A stretch of 64,000 bases of DNA from Mycobacterium sp. 1245111.1 (lineage in GTDB: Bacteria > Actinomycetota > Actinomycetes > Mycobacteriales > Mycobacteriaceae): positions 1-64,000 of the forward strand of contig NZ_LZLV01000034.1 of NCBI RefSeq assembly GCF_001673405.1, written 5' to 3'. Positions 29,348-40,911 of the stretch are shown here, piece by piece (position 1 is the stretch's first letter; every line of letters begins with the position of its first letter). A program made the position numbers and the translations under genes. The notes under the pieces were generated by a model that ran no database searches, was not told the DNA's origin, and saw nothing but the letters and a program-made list of their open reading frames with translations.

Positions 29348-29934
29348 TTCGTCTTCCCCAGCAGCGACAACGCCGACCGCAGCGCCGTCGACGTGGTGGC
29401 CTCGTCGTCGGCGGCCAGTACCTTGTCGGTCGCCTCCTCCGCCTGCTTAGCCGCAAAGCCAAGTCCCACAAGGGCTTCCACCACCGGGCCGCGGACACTG
29501 TGGCCGTTGACCACGGCGCCGGGCGATGCCGGGACCGGCCCGATCTTGTCGCGCAACTCGAGCACCATCCGCTCGGCGCCACGTTTGCCGATGCCGGGCA
29601 CCCGGGTCAAGGCGGTGACGTCGCCGTCGGCGAGCGCCTGCCGTAGCGCGGTCGCGTCGTAGACCGCGAGGGTGGCGAGCGCGATCTTGGGGCCGATGCC
29701 GGAGACACCGAGCAAGGTCAGGAACAGGTCGCGGGCATCGGCGTCGGGAAAGCCGTAGAGCGTCATCGAGTCTTCACGGACAATCATTGCGGTGATCAAG
29801 CGCGCTTCGCTGCCCCGCCGCAGGGTCGCGAGCGTCGATGGGGCGGCCATCAGCTTGTAACCGACGCCGGCCGCCTCGATGACGACATGGTCGAGGGCGA
29901 TGTCGAGCACCTCGCCCCGCACCGACGCGATCAT
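29344..29934 (-). CDS. ruvA: Holliday junction DNA helicase subunit RuvA
   Basis: 196 residues: N-terminal OB domain ([20 protein letters not shown]), two helix-hairpin-helix motifs ([38 protein letters not shown]) and a C-terminal domain ([17 protein letters not shown]) that binds RuvB. It clamps Holliday junctions and guides RuvB. Middle gene of ruvC-ruvA-ruvB, 46 bp after ruvC. Confidence 0.98.
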   Translation of the reverse strand: MIASVRGEVLDIALDHVVIEAAGVGYKLMAAPSTLATLRRGSEARLITAMIVREDSMTLYGFPDADARDLFLTLLGVSGIGPKIALATLAVYDATALRQALADGDVTALTRVPGIGKRGAERMVLELRDKIGPVPASPGAVVNGHSVRGPVVEALVGLGFAAKQAEEATDKVLAADDEATTSTALRSALSLLGKTK

Positions 29935-29980
29935 CTGCGCCGCTCCTCAGCATCGCTGCGCTCTGCATCGTCGCCGGCGG

Positions 29981-30535
29981 TCATCTGGCTGCCTTCACTT
30001 TCGCCTCGTAGGTGCGTCGCTGCTCGGCCGCCATGGCTTCCGCGGCTGCCATCCGCGCGATCATCGGCGCGCGCCAACAATGGCAGATCGCCAGCGCCAG
30101 CGCATCAGCGGCATCAGCGGGCGTCGGCTTCGTCTGCAGCGCAAGGATTTTGGTGACCATCGCGGTGATTTGCGCTTTGTCGGCCCGCCCGTTTCCGGTC
30201 ACCGCCGCCTTGACCTCGCTGGGCGTGTGGAAATGCACGTCGATGTTGCGTTTGGCGGCCGCCAGTGCGATCACGCCGCCGGCCTGCGCGGTCCCCATCG
30301 CGGTGTTGGCGTTTTGATTGGCGAACACCCGCTCGATCGCGACGACGTCGGGCAGGTGGGTGTCCATCCAGTGATCGACGGTGTCGCTGATCGTGAGCAG
30401 GCGGCGCGCGAGTGGCTCGTCGGACGGGGTGCGCACCACATCGACGTCGAGTGCGATCACCTGGCGGCCGCGGCCGCTCTCGATCACCGACAGCCCGCAG
30501 CGGGTCAGCCCCGGGTCGACGCCCATCACGCGCAC
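29981..30535 (-). CDS. ruvC: Holliday junction resolvase RuvC
   Basis: 184 residues from a GTG. Acidic active-site residues are in VMGVDPGL (Asp), IERVF (Glu) and [12 protein letters not shown] (two Asp). It cuts Holliday junctions after branch migration by RuvAB. First gene of the ruv operon. In M. tuberculosis the gene upstream is the vapBC40 toxin-antitoxin pair, as I recall; here an accessory island begins instead. Confidence 0.97.
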   Translation of the reverse strand: MRVMGVDPGLTRCGLSVIESGRGRQVIALDVDVVRTPSDEPLARRLLTISDTVDHWMDTHLPDVVAIERVFANQNANTAMGTAQAGGVIALAAAKRNIDVHFHTPSEVKAAVTGNGRADKAQITAMVTKILALQTKPTPADAADALALAICHCWRAPMIARMAAAEAMAAEQRRTYEAKVKAAR

Positions 30536-30633
30536 CTTGGTCTCCTTCGGGCCGAACGCTTGTTCGATACCTTAGCGGCCCGCGCCGACTCCGCCAGGCA
30601 GGACACGCGGCGAAATCGGCGCGGCGCGAGCGA

Positions 30634-31164
30634 TTAGGCGCGGTTGCCGCTCGGCTCGTTGTAGGCGACCACAACGACCTCGGCGCGCGCCGCTTCGATG
30701 GCCCGGAGTTGATAGCTGACCGACGCGTCAAGATAGGCGCTATCGCCCGCGGCGAGTATGACGATGTGGTCGCCGTACTCAAGTTCAACCGTCCCCGCGT
30801 GCACGAACAAGAATTCCTGTCCAGGATGGGCTGGCCTCGGACCGTCTGAGCTATCAGGGGGCCGAATGACGAACGGCGACATAGCTTTTCCGAGCAAGTT
30901 CGGGGCTAACAGGCGGTAGTGACCGTCGCCATTGCGGTCCTCGGCACGGTCGATCACGATCGTGTCGTCCGCCGAATTGTCCGAGAACAACTGTGCGACG
31001 TCGACATCTAGCGCCCGCGCAACCTTGAGCGCCACCGCGATCGACGGCGTGCTTTGCCGGCGCTCGATCTTCGACAGATAGCTCTTCGTCAAACCGGTCT
31101 GCTCAGCGAGGTGGGCGAGCGTCAAGCCGCGCTGCCTGCGCACAGCACGCAACAGGCCAGTCAT
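30634..31164 (-). CDS. XRE-family regulator with C-terminal cupin domain
   Basis: 176 residues. The N-terminal helix-turn-helix (LRAVRRQRGLTLAHLAEQ, LTKSYLSKIERRQSTPSI) is of the XRE/Cro type. The C-terminal cupin (about 95-170: PGQEFLFVHAGTVELEYGD, ILAAGDSAYLD) probably senses a small ligand. Such XRE-cupin proteins usually repress nearby uptake or catabolic genes. The ATG at 31164 has no clear ribosome site. Two tandem copies of a TTTTTCTCA/CTTTTCTCA element lie within the 22 bp upstream of the start, which suggests autoregulation. It is divergent from the PGRS gene and separated from it by about 680 bp. Confidence 0.88.
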   Translation of the reverse strand: MTGLLRAVRRQRGLTLAHLAEQTGLTKSYLSKIERRQSTPSIAVALKVARALDVDVAQLFSDNSADDTIVIDRAEDRNGDGHYRLLAPNLLGKAMSPFVIRPPDSSDGPRPAHPGQEFLFVHAGTVELEYGDHIVILAAGDSAYLDASVSYQLRAIEAARAEVVVVAYNEPSGNRA

Positions 31165-31166
31165 CT

Positions 31167-31186
31167 GTTTTTCTCAGCTTTTCTCA
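31167..31186 (-). promoter_or_regulatory. Tandem candidate operator at the XRE-cupin start
   Basis: GTTTTTCTCA (31167-31176) followed directly by GCTTTTCTCA (31177-31186), so two 10-bp direct copies abut the start codon at 31164. The 12-mer CAGCTTTTCTCA at 31175-31186 recurs exactly at 31308-31319. Confidence 0.5.
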
Positions 31187-31220
31187 TGTTCGGTCACCCC
31201 GCTCAACCCTCTTGACAACG

Positions 31221-31260
31221 ATATGACACAAAGTTTCTTCGCCGATAAGACGTGTCATAT
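31221..31260. promoter_or_regulatory. Inverted repeat ATATGACAC / GTGTCATAT
   Basis: Perfect 9-bp arms at 31221-31229 and 31252-31260, 22 bp apart, between the regulator and the PGRS gene. A TTGACA hexamer (31212-31217) lies next to the first arm. Possible operator of a dimeric regulator or a promoter element. Confidence 0.45.
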
Positions 31261-31307
31261 AAGGCTGCTCGTCTCCCATAGGTTAACGTCCACAGCCGGT
31301 TGCTGAG

Positions 31308-31319
31308 CAGCTTTTCTCA
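31308..31319. promoter_or_regulatory. Second copy of the CAGCTTTTCTCA element
   Basis: Exact 12-bp repeat of 31175-31186, on the PGRS side of the intergenic region, as expected if one regulator controls both directions. Confidence 0.45.
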
Positions 31320-31840
31320 CTTAACGTTTAAGTAACGGGAGTCCCATCACGCCTTGAGCGATCGGTGTCTGAGTCAGCCGTTAGGGCCCCATCCAGTACG
31401 GGAGCTTGTTACTTTGCTAAACAATGGAATTTCTATATCTGCTCTGTGCAACTCCTAGATTGGGTACCGCCTGCAGGCATCGAACTCTCGTCATATCTGC
31501 ACTTCAACACCACACGGTGATGGTATTGGCCGGCCCGACAGCAGGGTCAAACTTGCGGTAATAAGACTCGCGCGCGTTCTCAATCGATTGCTGCAGCTAT
31601 TTCACGCCGCGAACCTTCCGTGCTTCCTGAGGCTGTTGTTGACGCAGACGTAAATACAACAGCCTGACATTTCATTAACTGAGGAAACCAATTCATACGT
31701 TCGGTGGACCCAGAATTCAAGATCGGAAAAAAGTCTGATTTTTTTTGCGTTTTCTTGTTTCGCTCAGGTAGGCCGCGTAGTACCTTAGCGACACCTGAGA
31801 AGACTCAGCTCATGCTTAACTTGAAGGAAGGTTCGGGGAG

Positions 31841-34800
31841 ATGTCGGGACAGCATTCAAAGAAGAATCGGCGGGGTAAGGGGAAAGCCCGTCGTCGTGCG
31901 GCGCTTGGCCTCGGTGGTTCAGCCGGGGCGTTTTTGGCGTTCGGGTTGACCCCGTTGGCCAGTGTTCCGCCGGCGCATGCCGATGGGTTGGATGCGATTC
32001 TGGATCCGATCATCAACTCGGTTCTGAGCTCGGTGTCCAACTTCGATGCGCTTCTGGGCATCGACCCGGGCGCCTTTGGTGATCTGGCGCTGCCGACCAC
32101 CGACGCGGTGTCTGCGACCGCGGGCTGGGAGTCGCTGTTCGGCGACTTCTCCAATGTCTTCGGTGACGCCAGCAGTGCGGCCTCGGTGGCTGACTCCACC
32201 ACCCCGGCGTGGTTGCAGGCCCTCGAACAGGACTGGATCGGTTCATCGTTTGGTCAGCAGTTCGACACCGCACTGAACACCTGGTTCGACCAGGTCGACC
32301 CGGCGGCCTCCTCCGCTGCGGGCGCGTGCGGCTTGATCTGCAACGGCGCCGACGGTATCGGCGGCGGCTCGCTGGCCGACGCTACCGGTCAAGGCGGCGG
32401 CATCTTCTTCGGTAATGGTGGTGACGGCGCCACCGACCTGCTGGGCCAAGGTGGCGCCGGTGGTGACGCCGGCTGGTGGGGCAACGGCGGTGACGGCGGC
32501 ATCGGTATCGACGGCCAAGCCGGCGGTGACGGCGGCATGGGTGGTCTGTTCTTCGGTAACGGCGGCGACGGCGGTGACGGCGGCGCCGGAGTGGCCGGCA
32601 CCATCGGCAACATCGGCGGTAACGGCGGCGCCGGCGGCGACGGCGGCGGCGTGGGCGCGTTCAACTTCTTCGGCAACGGCGGATCCGGTGGTGACGGCGG
32701 TATCGGCGGCATGGGCGGTGCCGGCGCGACCGGCGCGACCGGTCTGGCCGGTGTCGCCGGGGTCAACAACGGCGCCGGCGGTGACGGCGGCCAAGGTGGT
32801 GTCGGCATGAACGGCGGCAACGGTGGCGCCGGCGGTGACGGCGCCAAGGGCGGCCTGTTCGGCAGCACCGGAGTCAACGGCAACGGCGGCAACGGCGGCG
32901 CCGGCGGCAACGCCGGCGCCGGCGGCAACGGCGGCGACGGCGCAGATGGCGTCTGGGGCCTGGCCGGCTCCAACGGCGTCAACGGCGCCGGCGGCGATGG
33001 CGGCAACGGCGGTGCCCCGGGCACCGTGGGCGGCCAGGGCGGCAACGGCGGTGCCGCGGGCACCGGTGGCACCGGCGGAGTCGCGGGTACCCACGGCGCA
33101 GCAGGCGGCGCCTCGACCATCGGCGGCAACGGCGGCAACGGTGGCGACGGCGCAACCGGCGACTTCAGCGTCGCAGCCAGCGCCGGCAACGGCGGCCTTG
33201 GTGGTGACGGCGGCAACGGCGCGGCCGGGTTCACCGACAACGGCGGCAACGGCGGTAACGGCGGCGCCGGTGCCCAGGGCATCGCGTCGCACCCAACCGG
33301 CGGCAACGGTGGCCAGGCCGGTGATGGCGGTAACGCCGGATCGGTCGGCAACGGCGGTAACGGCGGGGTCGGCGGTAACGGCGGCCAGGGCCTCGATGGC
33401 ACTAACGGTGTAACCGGCGGCAACTTGGGTAATGGCACCGATGGCACCGACGGCGGCAACGGCGGCCTGGGTGGCAACGGCGGTAACGGTGGCCAGGGCG
33501 GCACCGTCTCCGGTGTCAGCGGCAACGGCGGTAACGGCGGCATCGGTGGCACGGCCGGCTCGGGCGGTAACGGTGGCGACGGCGTCGACGGCACGTCGGT
33601 GCACCCCGACGGCTATGACGGCGGTGCGGGCGGTGACGCCGGTATCGGCGGTACTGGTGGCAACGGCGGCGCGGCCGGCGCGGCCGGTGGCTCTGGGGCG
33701 GTCGGCAGCGCCGGTAACGGCGGCCAGGGCGGCAGTGCCGGCACAGCCGGCAACGGCGGCAATGGTGGCGATGGCTTCACCTTCGCCAGCGGCAACCACC
33801 CCGGTGGTGACGGCGGCACCGGTGGGGTCGGCGGTAACGCCGGCACCGCGGGCAACGGCGGCAGTGCCGGCACCGGCACCGGCGGCACCGCAGGCGCAGC
33901 CGGCACCAACGGGACCGGCGGCACCGGCGGTAACGGCGGTAACGGCGGCAACGGCGTCGGCACCACGGGTGCCAGCCTCTTCACCGCCGGGCATGGCGAA
34001 TCCGGTGGTGACGGTGGTGACGCGGGTGCCGGTGGCACCGGCGGCAACGGCTTCGGCACCGGCGGCACCGGTGGTACCGGCGGCCAGGGTGGTACCGGCA
34101 GCAACGGCGGCGCCGGCGGCAACATCGTTCAGGCCAACGGCGGTTACGGTGGCGCCGGTGGTGACGGTGGTAGCGGCGGGGCCGGCGGTGACAGCGGCAG
34201 CCTCGGCGGCGACGGCGGCCAGGGCGGTAGCGCCGGTGACGGCGGCGCGGCCGGCAACGGTGGGGCGGCCTTCCAGGCCACCGGCAACGTGGTCGGATCG
34301 CCAGGCTTCAGCGGCGGTGACGGTGGTACCGGTGGTGACGGTGGTGACGCCGGAGCCGGCGGTAACGCGGTAGGCACCCTGCAAGCCGGCAACGGCGGCA
34401 ACGCCGGAGCAGCCGGTGACGGTGGTGCTGGCGGCAACGGCGCAGCCGGCTCAAACGCCCTACTTGCCCCCGGGGTGACCAACGCCAGCGGCGGTAGCGG
34501 CGGCGACGGCGGCACCGGCGGTGACGGCGGCAGCGGCGGCGACGGCGGCAGCGGCTCGCTGACCGGCAATGGCGGCAACGCCACCGCGGGCGGCACGGGT
34601 GGTGTAGGAGGCACCGGCGCCAACGGCGGAGCAGCCATCGGCACCGGCCACGGCGGAGCCGGCGGCGACGCCGGTGACGGCGGTGACGGTGGTTACGGCG
34701 GCACCGGCGGTGACAGCGGCAGCCTGGGCGGTAACGGCGGCCTCGGCGGCGCAGGTGGTGCCGGCGGTAACACCGGCGCCAGCGCGGGCAACGGCGGCGA

Positions 34801-35872
34801 CAGCCCGCTCGGCACCGCAGGCACCGGCGGCTACGGCGGCGTTGGCGGCGACGGCGGCACCGGCGGCGACGGCGGTACCGCCAACGGCCCGACCGGTAAC
34901 GGCGGCAACGCCGGCGCCGGCGGCCTCGGCGGCAGCAGCGTCGCAGGCGGTACTGGCGGCAACGGTGGCCCGGCCAGCGCCACCCATGTCGGCGGCAACG
35001 GCGGCGACGGTGGCACCGGCGGCTCTGGCGGCGTCGGAGGCGATGGCGGCACCGGCGGCGACGCCCTCGGCAACGGCAACGGCGGCGACGGCGGAGCCGG
35101 CGGCAACGACGGCGCCAACGCTGTCGGCGGCAACGGCGGCACAGGTGGGGCGGCCAGCGCCACCCGAGACGGCGGCGACGGCGGCGACGGTGGTGTGGGC
35201 AACTACGCCGGTACGGCCGGCAGCGGCGGAGACGGCGGTAACGCGGCCGGATCCGGGCACGGCGGCAACGGCGGTGCGGGCGGTAACGCCGTCAACGACA
35301 GTGCCGGCGGCAACGGCGGCAGCGGTGGAGCGGCCAGCAACGTGGTCGGCGGCGGCAACGGCGGCGACGGCGGCGACGGCGGCACCGGCGGCTACAGCAC
35401 GCCTCCCAACGGTGACGAAGGCGGCGCCGGCGGTAACGGCGGCGACGCCGGACCCGGCGGCACCGGCGGTAACGGCGGCAACGCCGGCACCTCAGGCACC
35501 GGCGGCAATGGTGGCAACGGCGGGGCAGGCGGCGCAGCCGGCGCACCCGGCGGCGGCACGGCAGGCACTGCCGGGGCCGGCGGCGACGCATCCTACGGCA
35601 GCGATGGCGCTGACGGCGGAGCCGGTGGCAGCGCAACCGCCGCAGGCACCGGCGGCACCGGCGGCAACGGCACCAACGGCAGCGTCGGCGGCAACGGCGG
35701 CGCCAACGGCAACGGCGTTCCTGGCACCACAGCGCCAGGACTGGGCACCGCAGGCGGACCCACCGCCGGCACGCCTGGCCAACCGCCGACCGGCAATGTG
35801 GGCGGAGCTGGCGGCACCGGCGGTGACCATGGCACCGGCGGCCTCGGCCAAACCGTTCCTCCCTCGGTCTAA
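31841..35872 (+). CDS. PGRS-repeat protein with a signal peptide instead of a PE domain
   Basis: 1343 residues. The N-terminus is not PE: it is a long basic leader ([13 protein letters not shown]), a hydrophobic stretch ([15 protein letters not shown]) and an Ala-x-Ala site at about residues 45-47 (PPAHA). A unique domain follows (about 48-172), ending in [26 protein letters not shown] and [10 protein letters not shown], the last resembling the LIGNGANG junction of PE_PGRS proteins. From about 184 to the end it is Gly-Gly-x repeats (GGNGG, GGDGG, GGAGG), ending [10 protein letters not shown]. Two cysteines (CGLIC) lie at the junction. It is probably exported by Sec or Tat and surface-located. 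It may be mistaken for PE_PGRS44 by position. ATG at 31841, with AAGGAAGG upstream and a UUCG terminator after it. Confidence 0.88.
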   Translation: MSGQHSKKNRRGKGKARRRAALGLGGSAGAFLAFGLTPLASVPPAHADGLDAILDPIINSVLSSVSNFDALLGIDPGAFGDLALPTTDAVSATAGWESLFGDFSNVFGDASSAASVADSTTPAWLQALEQDWIGSSFGQQFDTALNTWFDQVDPAASSAAGACGLICNGADGIGGGSLADATGQGGGIFFGNGGDGATDLLGQGGAGGDAGWWGNGGDGGIGIDGQAGGDGGMGGLFFGNGGDGGDGGAGVAGTIGNIGGNGGAGGDGGGVGAFNFFGNGGSGGDGGIGGMGGAGATGATGLAGVAGVNNGAGGDGGQGGVGMNGGNGGAGGDGAKGGLFGSTGVNGNGGNGGAGGNAGAGGNGGDGADGVWGLAGSNGVNGAGGDGGNGGAPGTVGGQGGNGGAAGTGGTGGVAGTHGAAGGASTIGGNGGNGGDGATGDFSVAASAGNGGLGGDGGNGAAGFTDNGGNGGNGGAGAQGIASHPTGGNGGQAGDGGNAGSVGNGGNGGVGGNGGQGLDGTNGVTGGNLGNGTDGTDGGNGGLGGNGGNGGQGGTVSGVSGNGGNGGIGGTAGSGGNGGDGVDGTSVHPDGYDGGAGGDAGIGGTGGNGGAAGAAGGSGAVGSAGNGGQGGSAGTAGNGGNGGDGFTFASGNHPGGDGGTGGVGGNAGTAGNGGSAGTGTGGTAGAAGTNGTGGTGGNGGNGGNGVGTTGASLFTAGHGESGGDGGDAGAGGTGGNGFGTGGTGGTGGQGGTGSNGGAGGNIVQANGGYGGAGGDGGSGGAGGDSGSLGGDGGQGGSAGDGGAAGNGGAAFQATGNVVGSPGFSGGDGGTGGDGGDAGAGGNAVGTLQAGNGGNAGAAGDGGAGGNGAAGSNALLAPGVTNASGGSGGDGGTGGDGGSGGDGGSGSLTGNGGNATAGGTGGVGGTGANGGAAIGTGHGGAGGDAGDGGDGGYGGTGGDSGSLGGNGGLGGAGGAGGNTGASAGNGGDSPLGTAGTGGYGGVGGDGGTGGDGGTANGPTGNGGNAGAGGLGGSSVAGGTGGNGGPASATHVGGNGGDGGTGGSGGVGGDGGTGGDALGNGNGGDGGAGGNDGANAVGGNGGTGGAASATRDGGDGGDGGVGNYAGTAGSGGDGGNAAGSGHGGNGGAGGNAVNDSAGGNGGSGGAASNVVGGGNGGDGGDGGTGGYSTPPNGDEGGAGGNGGDAGPGGTGGNGGNAGTSGTGGNGGNGGAGGAAGAPGGGTAGTAGAGGDASYGSDGADGGAGGSATAAGTGGTGGNGTNGSVGGNGGANGNGVPGTTAPGLGTAGGPTAGTPGQPPTGNVGGAGGTGGDHGTGGLGQTVPPSV

Positions 35873-35886
35873 GGAGGCACTACAAC

Positions 35887-35917
35887 AGAGAGGCCCGCTT
35901 CGGCGGGCCTCTCTTTT
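35887..35917 (+). terminator. UUCG-loop intrinsic terminator after the PGRS gene
   Basis: A 12-bp stem (AGAGAGGCCCGC with GCGGGCCTCTCT) capped by a TTCG tetraloop and followed by T residues, 14 bp after the stop. A near copy of the stem lies at 38363-38387. Confidence 0.92.
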
Positions 35918-36009
35918 GTGCTCGGAGTCCGTCACTGCCGCTTGAGTCGCAATAGCCAGCGTTCGTCGTCTGCTGCTAGTTAATATGTGCTGACGTTAGG
36001 GGGAGCGCT

Positions 36010-36819
36010 ATGCCGGCCATTCATTTCATCTCGGGGTTGCCGCGTTCGGGCTCCACCCTGCTGGCGGCGCTGTTGCGACAGAACCCGAATTTCGATGCCG
36101 GAATGTCGGGTCCGCTGGCCGGCCTGTTCGGCGCCCTGCTCAGCGAGATGAGCGCGCGCAACGAGTATTCCGTGTTCATCGACGACGCCAAGCGTGAGCG
36201 CATGCTGCGGGGATTGTTCGACAACTACTACGCCGACTGCGGCGCCCAGGTGGTCTTTGACACCAACCGCTTCTGGTGCGCATGGATGCCGGCGATCGCG
36301 ACGCTGTTTCCCGGGGCGAAAGTGATTGCCTGCGTTCGCGAATTGCCTTGGGTGATCGACAGCATCGAACGTTTGGTGCAGCGCAACGTCTTTAGCCCGT
36401 CGTCGATCTTCAACTACAGCGCCGGTGGCACCGTGTACACCCGCGCCAATGGCGTGGTGGGACCCGAAGGAATGGTTGGCGCCCCCTACGACGCGCTCAA
36501 ACAGGCCTGTTACGGCGCGCAAAAAGACCGCCTGCTGCTGGTCCAGTACGAAACGCTGACCAGCGACCCGGCCAAGACCATGCATGCGATCTACTCGTTT
36601 ATCGGCGAGCCGGCGTTCGAGCACGACTTCGACAACGTCGACTACGACGTCACCGAATTCGACCGACGGGCCGGTACTCCCGGACTGCACACCGTGCGCC
36701 ACACGGTCAAGGCCGACGCCCGCCCGACCGTGCTGCCGCCCGACTTGTTCAACCGTTTCGTCAACGACGCGTTCTGGCGCGACCCGCACAACATTCCCGA
36801 GGGCCTGCAGGTCGTTTAG
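36010..36819 (+). CDS. Sulfotransferase family protein
   Basis: 269 residues. The 5'-phosphosulfate loop SGLPRSGSTLL is at about residues 8-18, and the 3'-phosphate side is suggested by KVIACVRELPWVIDSIERL at about 100-118. The fold is that of PAPS-dependent sulfotransferases, which transfer sulfate to hydroxyl or amine groups of lipids, sugars or small molecules. No signal peptide, so cytoplasmic. The acceptor is unknown. It is followed after 150 bp by a methyltransferase in the same direction, and the pair is bracketed by related terminator stems. Confidence 0.85.
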   Translation: MPAIHFISGLPRSGSTLLAALLRQNPNFDAGMSGPLAGLFGALLSEMSARNEYSVFIDDAKRERMLRGLFDNYYADCGAQVVFDTNRFWCAWMPAIATLFPGAKVIACVRELPWVIDSIERLVQRNVFSPSSIFNYSAGGTVYTRANGVVGPEGMVGAPYDALKQACYGAQKDRLLLVQYETLTSDPAKTMHAIYSFIGEPAFEHDFDNVDYDVTEFDRRAGTPGLHTVRHTVKADARPTVLPPDLFNRFVNDAFWRDPHNIPEGLQVV

Positions 36820-36844
36820 AGTCTTGAAAGTTGCTCTCGCATAG

Positions 36845-38194
<1,350 letters not shown>

Positions 38195-38278
38195 GGCGAT
38201 GAACGGTAGACGGGCCGTGTGCCTCTATCAAGGCGCTGAGCAGTCGGTGGTACCGGAATAACGGCGTTTAGTCAGCAT

Positions 38279-38387
38279 TAATACCGGGGGAACTGGCGGC
38301 ATCGGCGGCCACGCAGCCCCGGGCGTCCTACCTCAAAGGCTCTGGGTAGGCAACACAATTCGAGAGGCCCGCGATAAGCGGGCCTCT
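38279..38387 (+). pseudogene. Decayed 3' end of a PGRS gene with its terminator stem
   Basis: Translation from about 38279 gives NTGGTGGIGGHAAPGVLPQ without a start codon, which looks like the last part of a PGRS gene. It is followed by TAGGCAACACA, similar to the sequence after the intact PGRS stop (AAGGAGGCACTACA), and by the same stem AGAGGCCCGC / GCGGGCCTCT (38363-38387, loop GATAA). The T tract is gone (GTGCTG). It reads as a relic of a second PGRS copy. The surrounding 38195-38624 has no other gene. Confidence 0.65.
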
Positions 38388-38624
38388 GTGCTGTGTGTCC
38401 CATCCCGTTGACGCCTGACTTTCACGAAAATTCTCGTCCTCGGGAACTGCCGGTTTGCCAACCACATTGAAGGTGCACTTGCGTCCGTTTGACCCGATGA
38501 GAGCCGGGGTCGGTCAATATACGACAGACCACAATGCGACGAAGTGAATACGACAAACTCGGTGCGGCCGAGATGATTTGAGCAATGCGTTAACAGCGCT
38601 ACTGATGCACGATATCCTCGCCCC

Positions 38625-39185
38625 ATGACTGATAGGCCTGTGACTGAGTCCTCGTCCACCGAAACCCAGAAGCCAGCCGCCGAGAGCGGGTCGACAAGAA
38701 ATCCATTGCCTTCGCTGGGCGGATCGGACGTGTCACGCTGGATCGCGTCTGCGGCCTTGGCGGTCGCGGTGCTCGCGACTACCCTTGCCGCACTGGCGTA
38801 TTTCCACCCGGCACACCACCAAGCGTCGGTAGCCCAGCAGAGCGGTGACGCCAAGGCAAACGTGTGCTCCGCCTACAAGGCGGCCAAAAGGTCGGTGGTC
38901 AGCAATACCCATATGCAGAGCCGAAACCCGAATGATGCGGTTGCGGAGCTCGCGGTTGCCACCAACGCGCGGTTGGCCCTTATCGGCGGCGGCGCTTATC
39001 TGAAGGACCGGCTTGACGCGAACGCTGCGGCGCCGGCGGATATCAAGGACGCCGTCAATTCTTTCGCCAACACGATTGAGCAGCTGGGCACCAACTACCT
39101 GGCCGGAGCGGGGCCCGAAGCTCAGGATCCGCTGCGCAAGGACTTGGACTCCCAGATCGCTCAGGCCGATAAGTTGTGCGCCTGA
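38625..39185 (+). CDS. Single-pass membrane protein, unknown function
   Basis: 186 residues from the ATG at 38625. A polar Ser/Thr/Pro-rich cytoplasmic head (1-36) is followed by one membrane segment (WIASAALAVAVLATTLAALAY) and an external helical domain of about 120 residues (KANVCSAYKAAKRSV to DKLCA) with two cysteines near its two ends that could pair. Related small proteins are scattered through mycobacterial genomes, but I know no function. It lies alone between the PGRS relic and a convergent methyltransferase. Confidence 0.75.
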   Translation: MTDRPVTESSSTETQKPAAESGSTRNPLPSLGGSDVSRWIASAALAVAVLATTLAALAYFHPAHHQASVAQQSGDAKANVCSAYKAAKRSVVSNTHMQSRNPNDAVAELAVATNARLALIGGGAYLKDRLDANAAAPADIKDAVNSFANTIEQLGTNYLAGAGPEAQDPLRKDLDSQIAQADKLCA

Positions 39186-39200
39186 CGGACCGCGATGCTG

Positions 39201-40250
39201 CTACTCGCTACCGCTTTTTCGGTAGACGAGCCAGCGCATTTCGATCGGGGACGCCTCACGTTCGACGTCGAACACGTCGAGACCGCTGACCCAACGGGCG
39301 TACCAACTGGTGGGTGGCCAGGCGCCCTCGGGCAGATGGGCTTTCTCGTATTCGTAGACCGAGTCGTCGCCTACGAGTGTGAACGGCAGCAGGCGCATCG
39401 CGTTCTCGAGTTCTTCTCTGGTGAAGATCGCGGTATAGACCTGCTGCCCAAGCTCGCGCGCGGCGTCGTCAGGAAGATATCCAGGACACGCGAGGAACAC
39501 ATTGAACACTAAGTGTCCTCCGGGCACCAGACAGCGGTCCGCGAGTTCAAACACGCCCCGCAATTGCTGCGTTGTTCTGAAGTCCGACACCACTTCTGAG
39601 AGCAGGATCAGTTGATAGTCCCAGCGCAGGTCATTCGTGCTCGCGAAGACGTCGCGTTGAATCACCCGGACATCCAACGCTTCTCGCTGCGCCTCCGCGC
39701 GGATGATGTCGGCGAACGTGGCGGTCATCTCGACCGCGTCCACCGGGTGGCCGCGTCGGGCCAGCGCCAAAGCGTTGCGCCCGGTTCCGGCGCCAATGTC
39801 CAGCACCCAGTGGGATCGCGGATCGGCCGCTTGGCCGGCAAGCGCCCATATCCGCGCGTCCGGTTCGACGCCGAACAGGGGCGGCTCGCGCGTGCCGACC
39901 CAGTGGTCGTAGCTGCTCTCGATCGTCGCCCACTCGGATCGCACATGGTAGTTCAGCGCCCTGCCGACCGGAAAGTCGTACGAGATCACAATTCTCGACC
40001 GCGGCGACGCTCGGAATGCTTCGGCAAGTTGGCTCTCCAGCACGTTCCTGAGGTGAGCAAGTTCTGTTGCAGTGAATGGCGCGCCCAAGCCGGTGAAGAC
40101 CGTGTCGCACATCTTGACGTACTCGTCGATCATGCCGGGAGCGGCCGATAGGCTGATCTGCCCGGTGGCCACCGATCCTCGGTGCAACCGTCGGGCCATC
40201 GCTTCGCGCAACGCCGCCGAATCGATCGATGGCAACGGTTGATCCTCCAT
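39201..40250 (-). CDS. Class I SAM-dependent methyltransferase
   Basis: 349 residues. Start at the ATG at 40250 (MEDQPLPSID). The SAM loop is VLDIGAGTGRNALALARRG with the acidic end of strand beta 2 in VDAVEMT, and LILLSEVVSDF as motif IV. The N-terminal 140 residues are mostly helical and of unknown role (KMCDTVFTGLGAPFT). The protein resembles small-molecule methyltransferases of the tellurite-resistance style in its core. The substrate is unknown. It is convergent with the membrane-protein gene. Confidence 0.82.
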   Translation of the reverse strand: MEDQPLPSIDSAALREAMARRLHRGSVATGQISLSAAPGMIDEYVKMCDTVFTGLGAPFTATELAHLRNVLESQLAEAFRASPRSRIVISYDFPVGRALNYHVRSEWATIESSYDHWVGTREPPLFGVEPDARIWALAGQAADPRSHWVLDIGAGTGRNALALARRGHPVDAVEMTATFADIIRAEAQREALDVRVIQRDVFASTNDLRWDYQLILLSEVVSDFRTTQQLRGVFELADRCLVPGGHLVFNVFLACPGYLPDDAARELGQQVYTAIFTREELENAMRLLPFTLVGDDSVYEYEKAHLPEGAWPPTSWYARWVSGLDVFDVEREASPIEMRWLVYRKSGSE

Positions 40251-40415
40251 CAAATCCTTCTACACCAGCCCAACCCGTCGGCGTGACGAAATCGGCAACC
40301 CCCGCCAGAGGTCCCCCGCTCACCGGAACAAGCTGTTGCGAAAGGTTTTTCAACTCCCCAAACCATCTGGGTCAAACCCAGTACCGCGCACCAGTGTTCA
40401 CGCATACTGAGAGGC

Positions 40416-40796
40416 ATGCGGATAAGCGGGGCGTTCCTGGCTGAAAAGGTCGAAGCGGTCGACAACAAACTCAATGTGAAGGGCGGGGTGATCTCGAACT
40501 ACAAAGTCGGACGCGATCGAGTAGCGAAATTTGACATCGTGGTGCTGACGCAAAGCGACGACGCCGACGACACCGGTAGTTCGGATCGCCTGGTCGTCAT
40601 CGAGGTGTCGCCGCCCAACGGTAGCGAGCCCTTGCATATGCACCGCGAGCTGCCCATGAACTTGACGAACGCCGCCGTCGGCTTTGCCTGCTTCCAATTC
40701 CAACTCACCCTTAATCTCAATGGCCGCTGGCTCATTACGATGCAGGGCGGAGCGGGACACGTATCGCTGCCGCTGACAGTGAGTGGTCCGCGCTAG
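40416..40796 (+). CDS. Small conserved protein, DUF6941-like
   Basis: 126 residues. It begins MRISGAFLAEKVEAVDNKLNV-like, with a following GG, which resembles the DUF6941 pattern (a beta-rich protein starting with a phrase about a ligand or capsid-like coat), but the match is from memory. It is predicted cytoplasmic with beta strands throughout and no membrane segment. ATG at 40416. It is divergent from the methyltransferase upstream. Role unknown. Confidence 0.55.
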   Translation: MRISGAFLAEKVEAVDNKLNVKGGVISNYKVGRDRVAKFDIVVLTQSDDADDTGSSDRLVVIEVSPPNGSEPLHMHRELPMNLTNAAVGFACFQFQLTLNLNGRWLITMQGGAGHVSLPLTVSGPR

Positions 40797-40911
40797 TCGG
40801 CCGCGCAGCCAATAAGTCTCTTTGAATTCGTGCGTTTCGCGACTCGACCCCGTTTGTCGAACTATTTTGGCGGCAAGGGTGAGAATTCCCTGCTGACATG
40901 GAGGTAGACCT

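Larger units (their letters stand above)
31165..31840. other. AT-rich divergent intergenic region upstream of the PGRS gene
   Basis: About 680 bp with markedly lower GC content than the flanks and no credible gene. It contains the CAGCTTTTCTCA repeats, the ATATGACAC/GTGTCATAT inverted repeat, a T-run (about 31738-31746) and a further inverted repeat CTCAGGT (31763-31769) and ACCTGAG (31793-31799) close to the PGRS start. This is a candidate complex control region for the regulator and the PGRS gene. Confidence 0.6.

Noticed and set aside
32243..34384. Long minus-strand frames within the PGRS gene
   Set aside because: Reverse complement of GGC/GGT repeats always gives open Ala/Thr/Val-rich frames; no start signal.
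32400..35850. Repeats in the PGRS gene looking like a CRISPR or tandem array
   Set aside because: The period is a codon triplet (Gly-Gly-x) in one reading frame, with no spacers and no cas genes.
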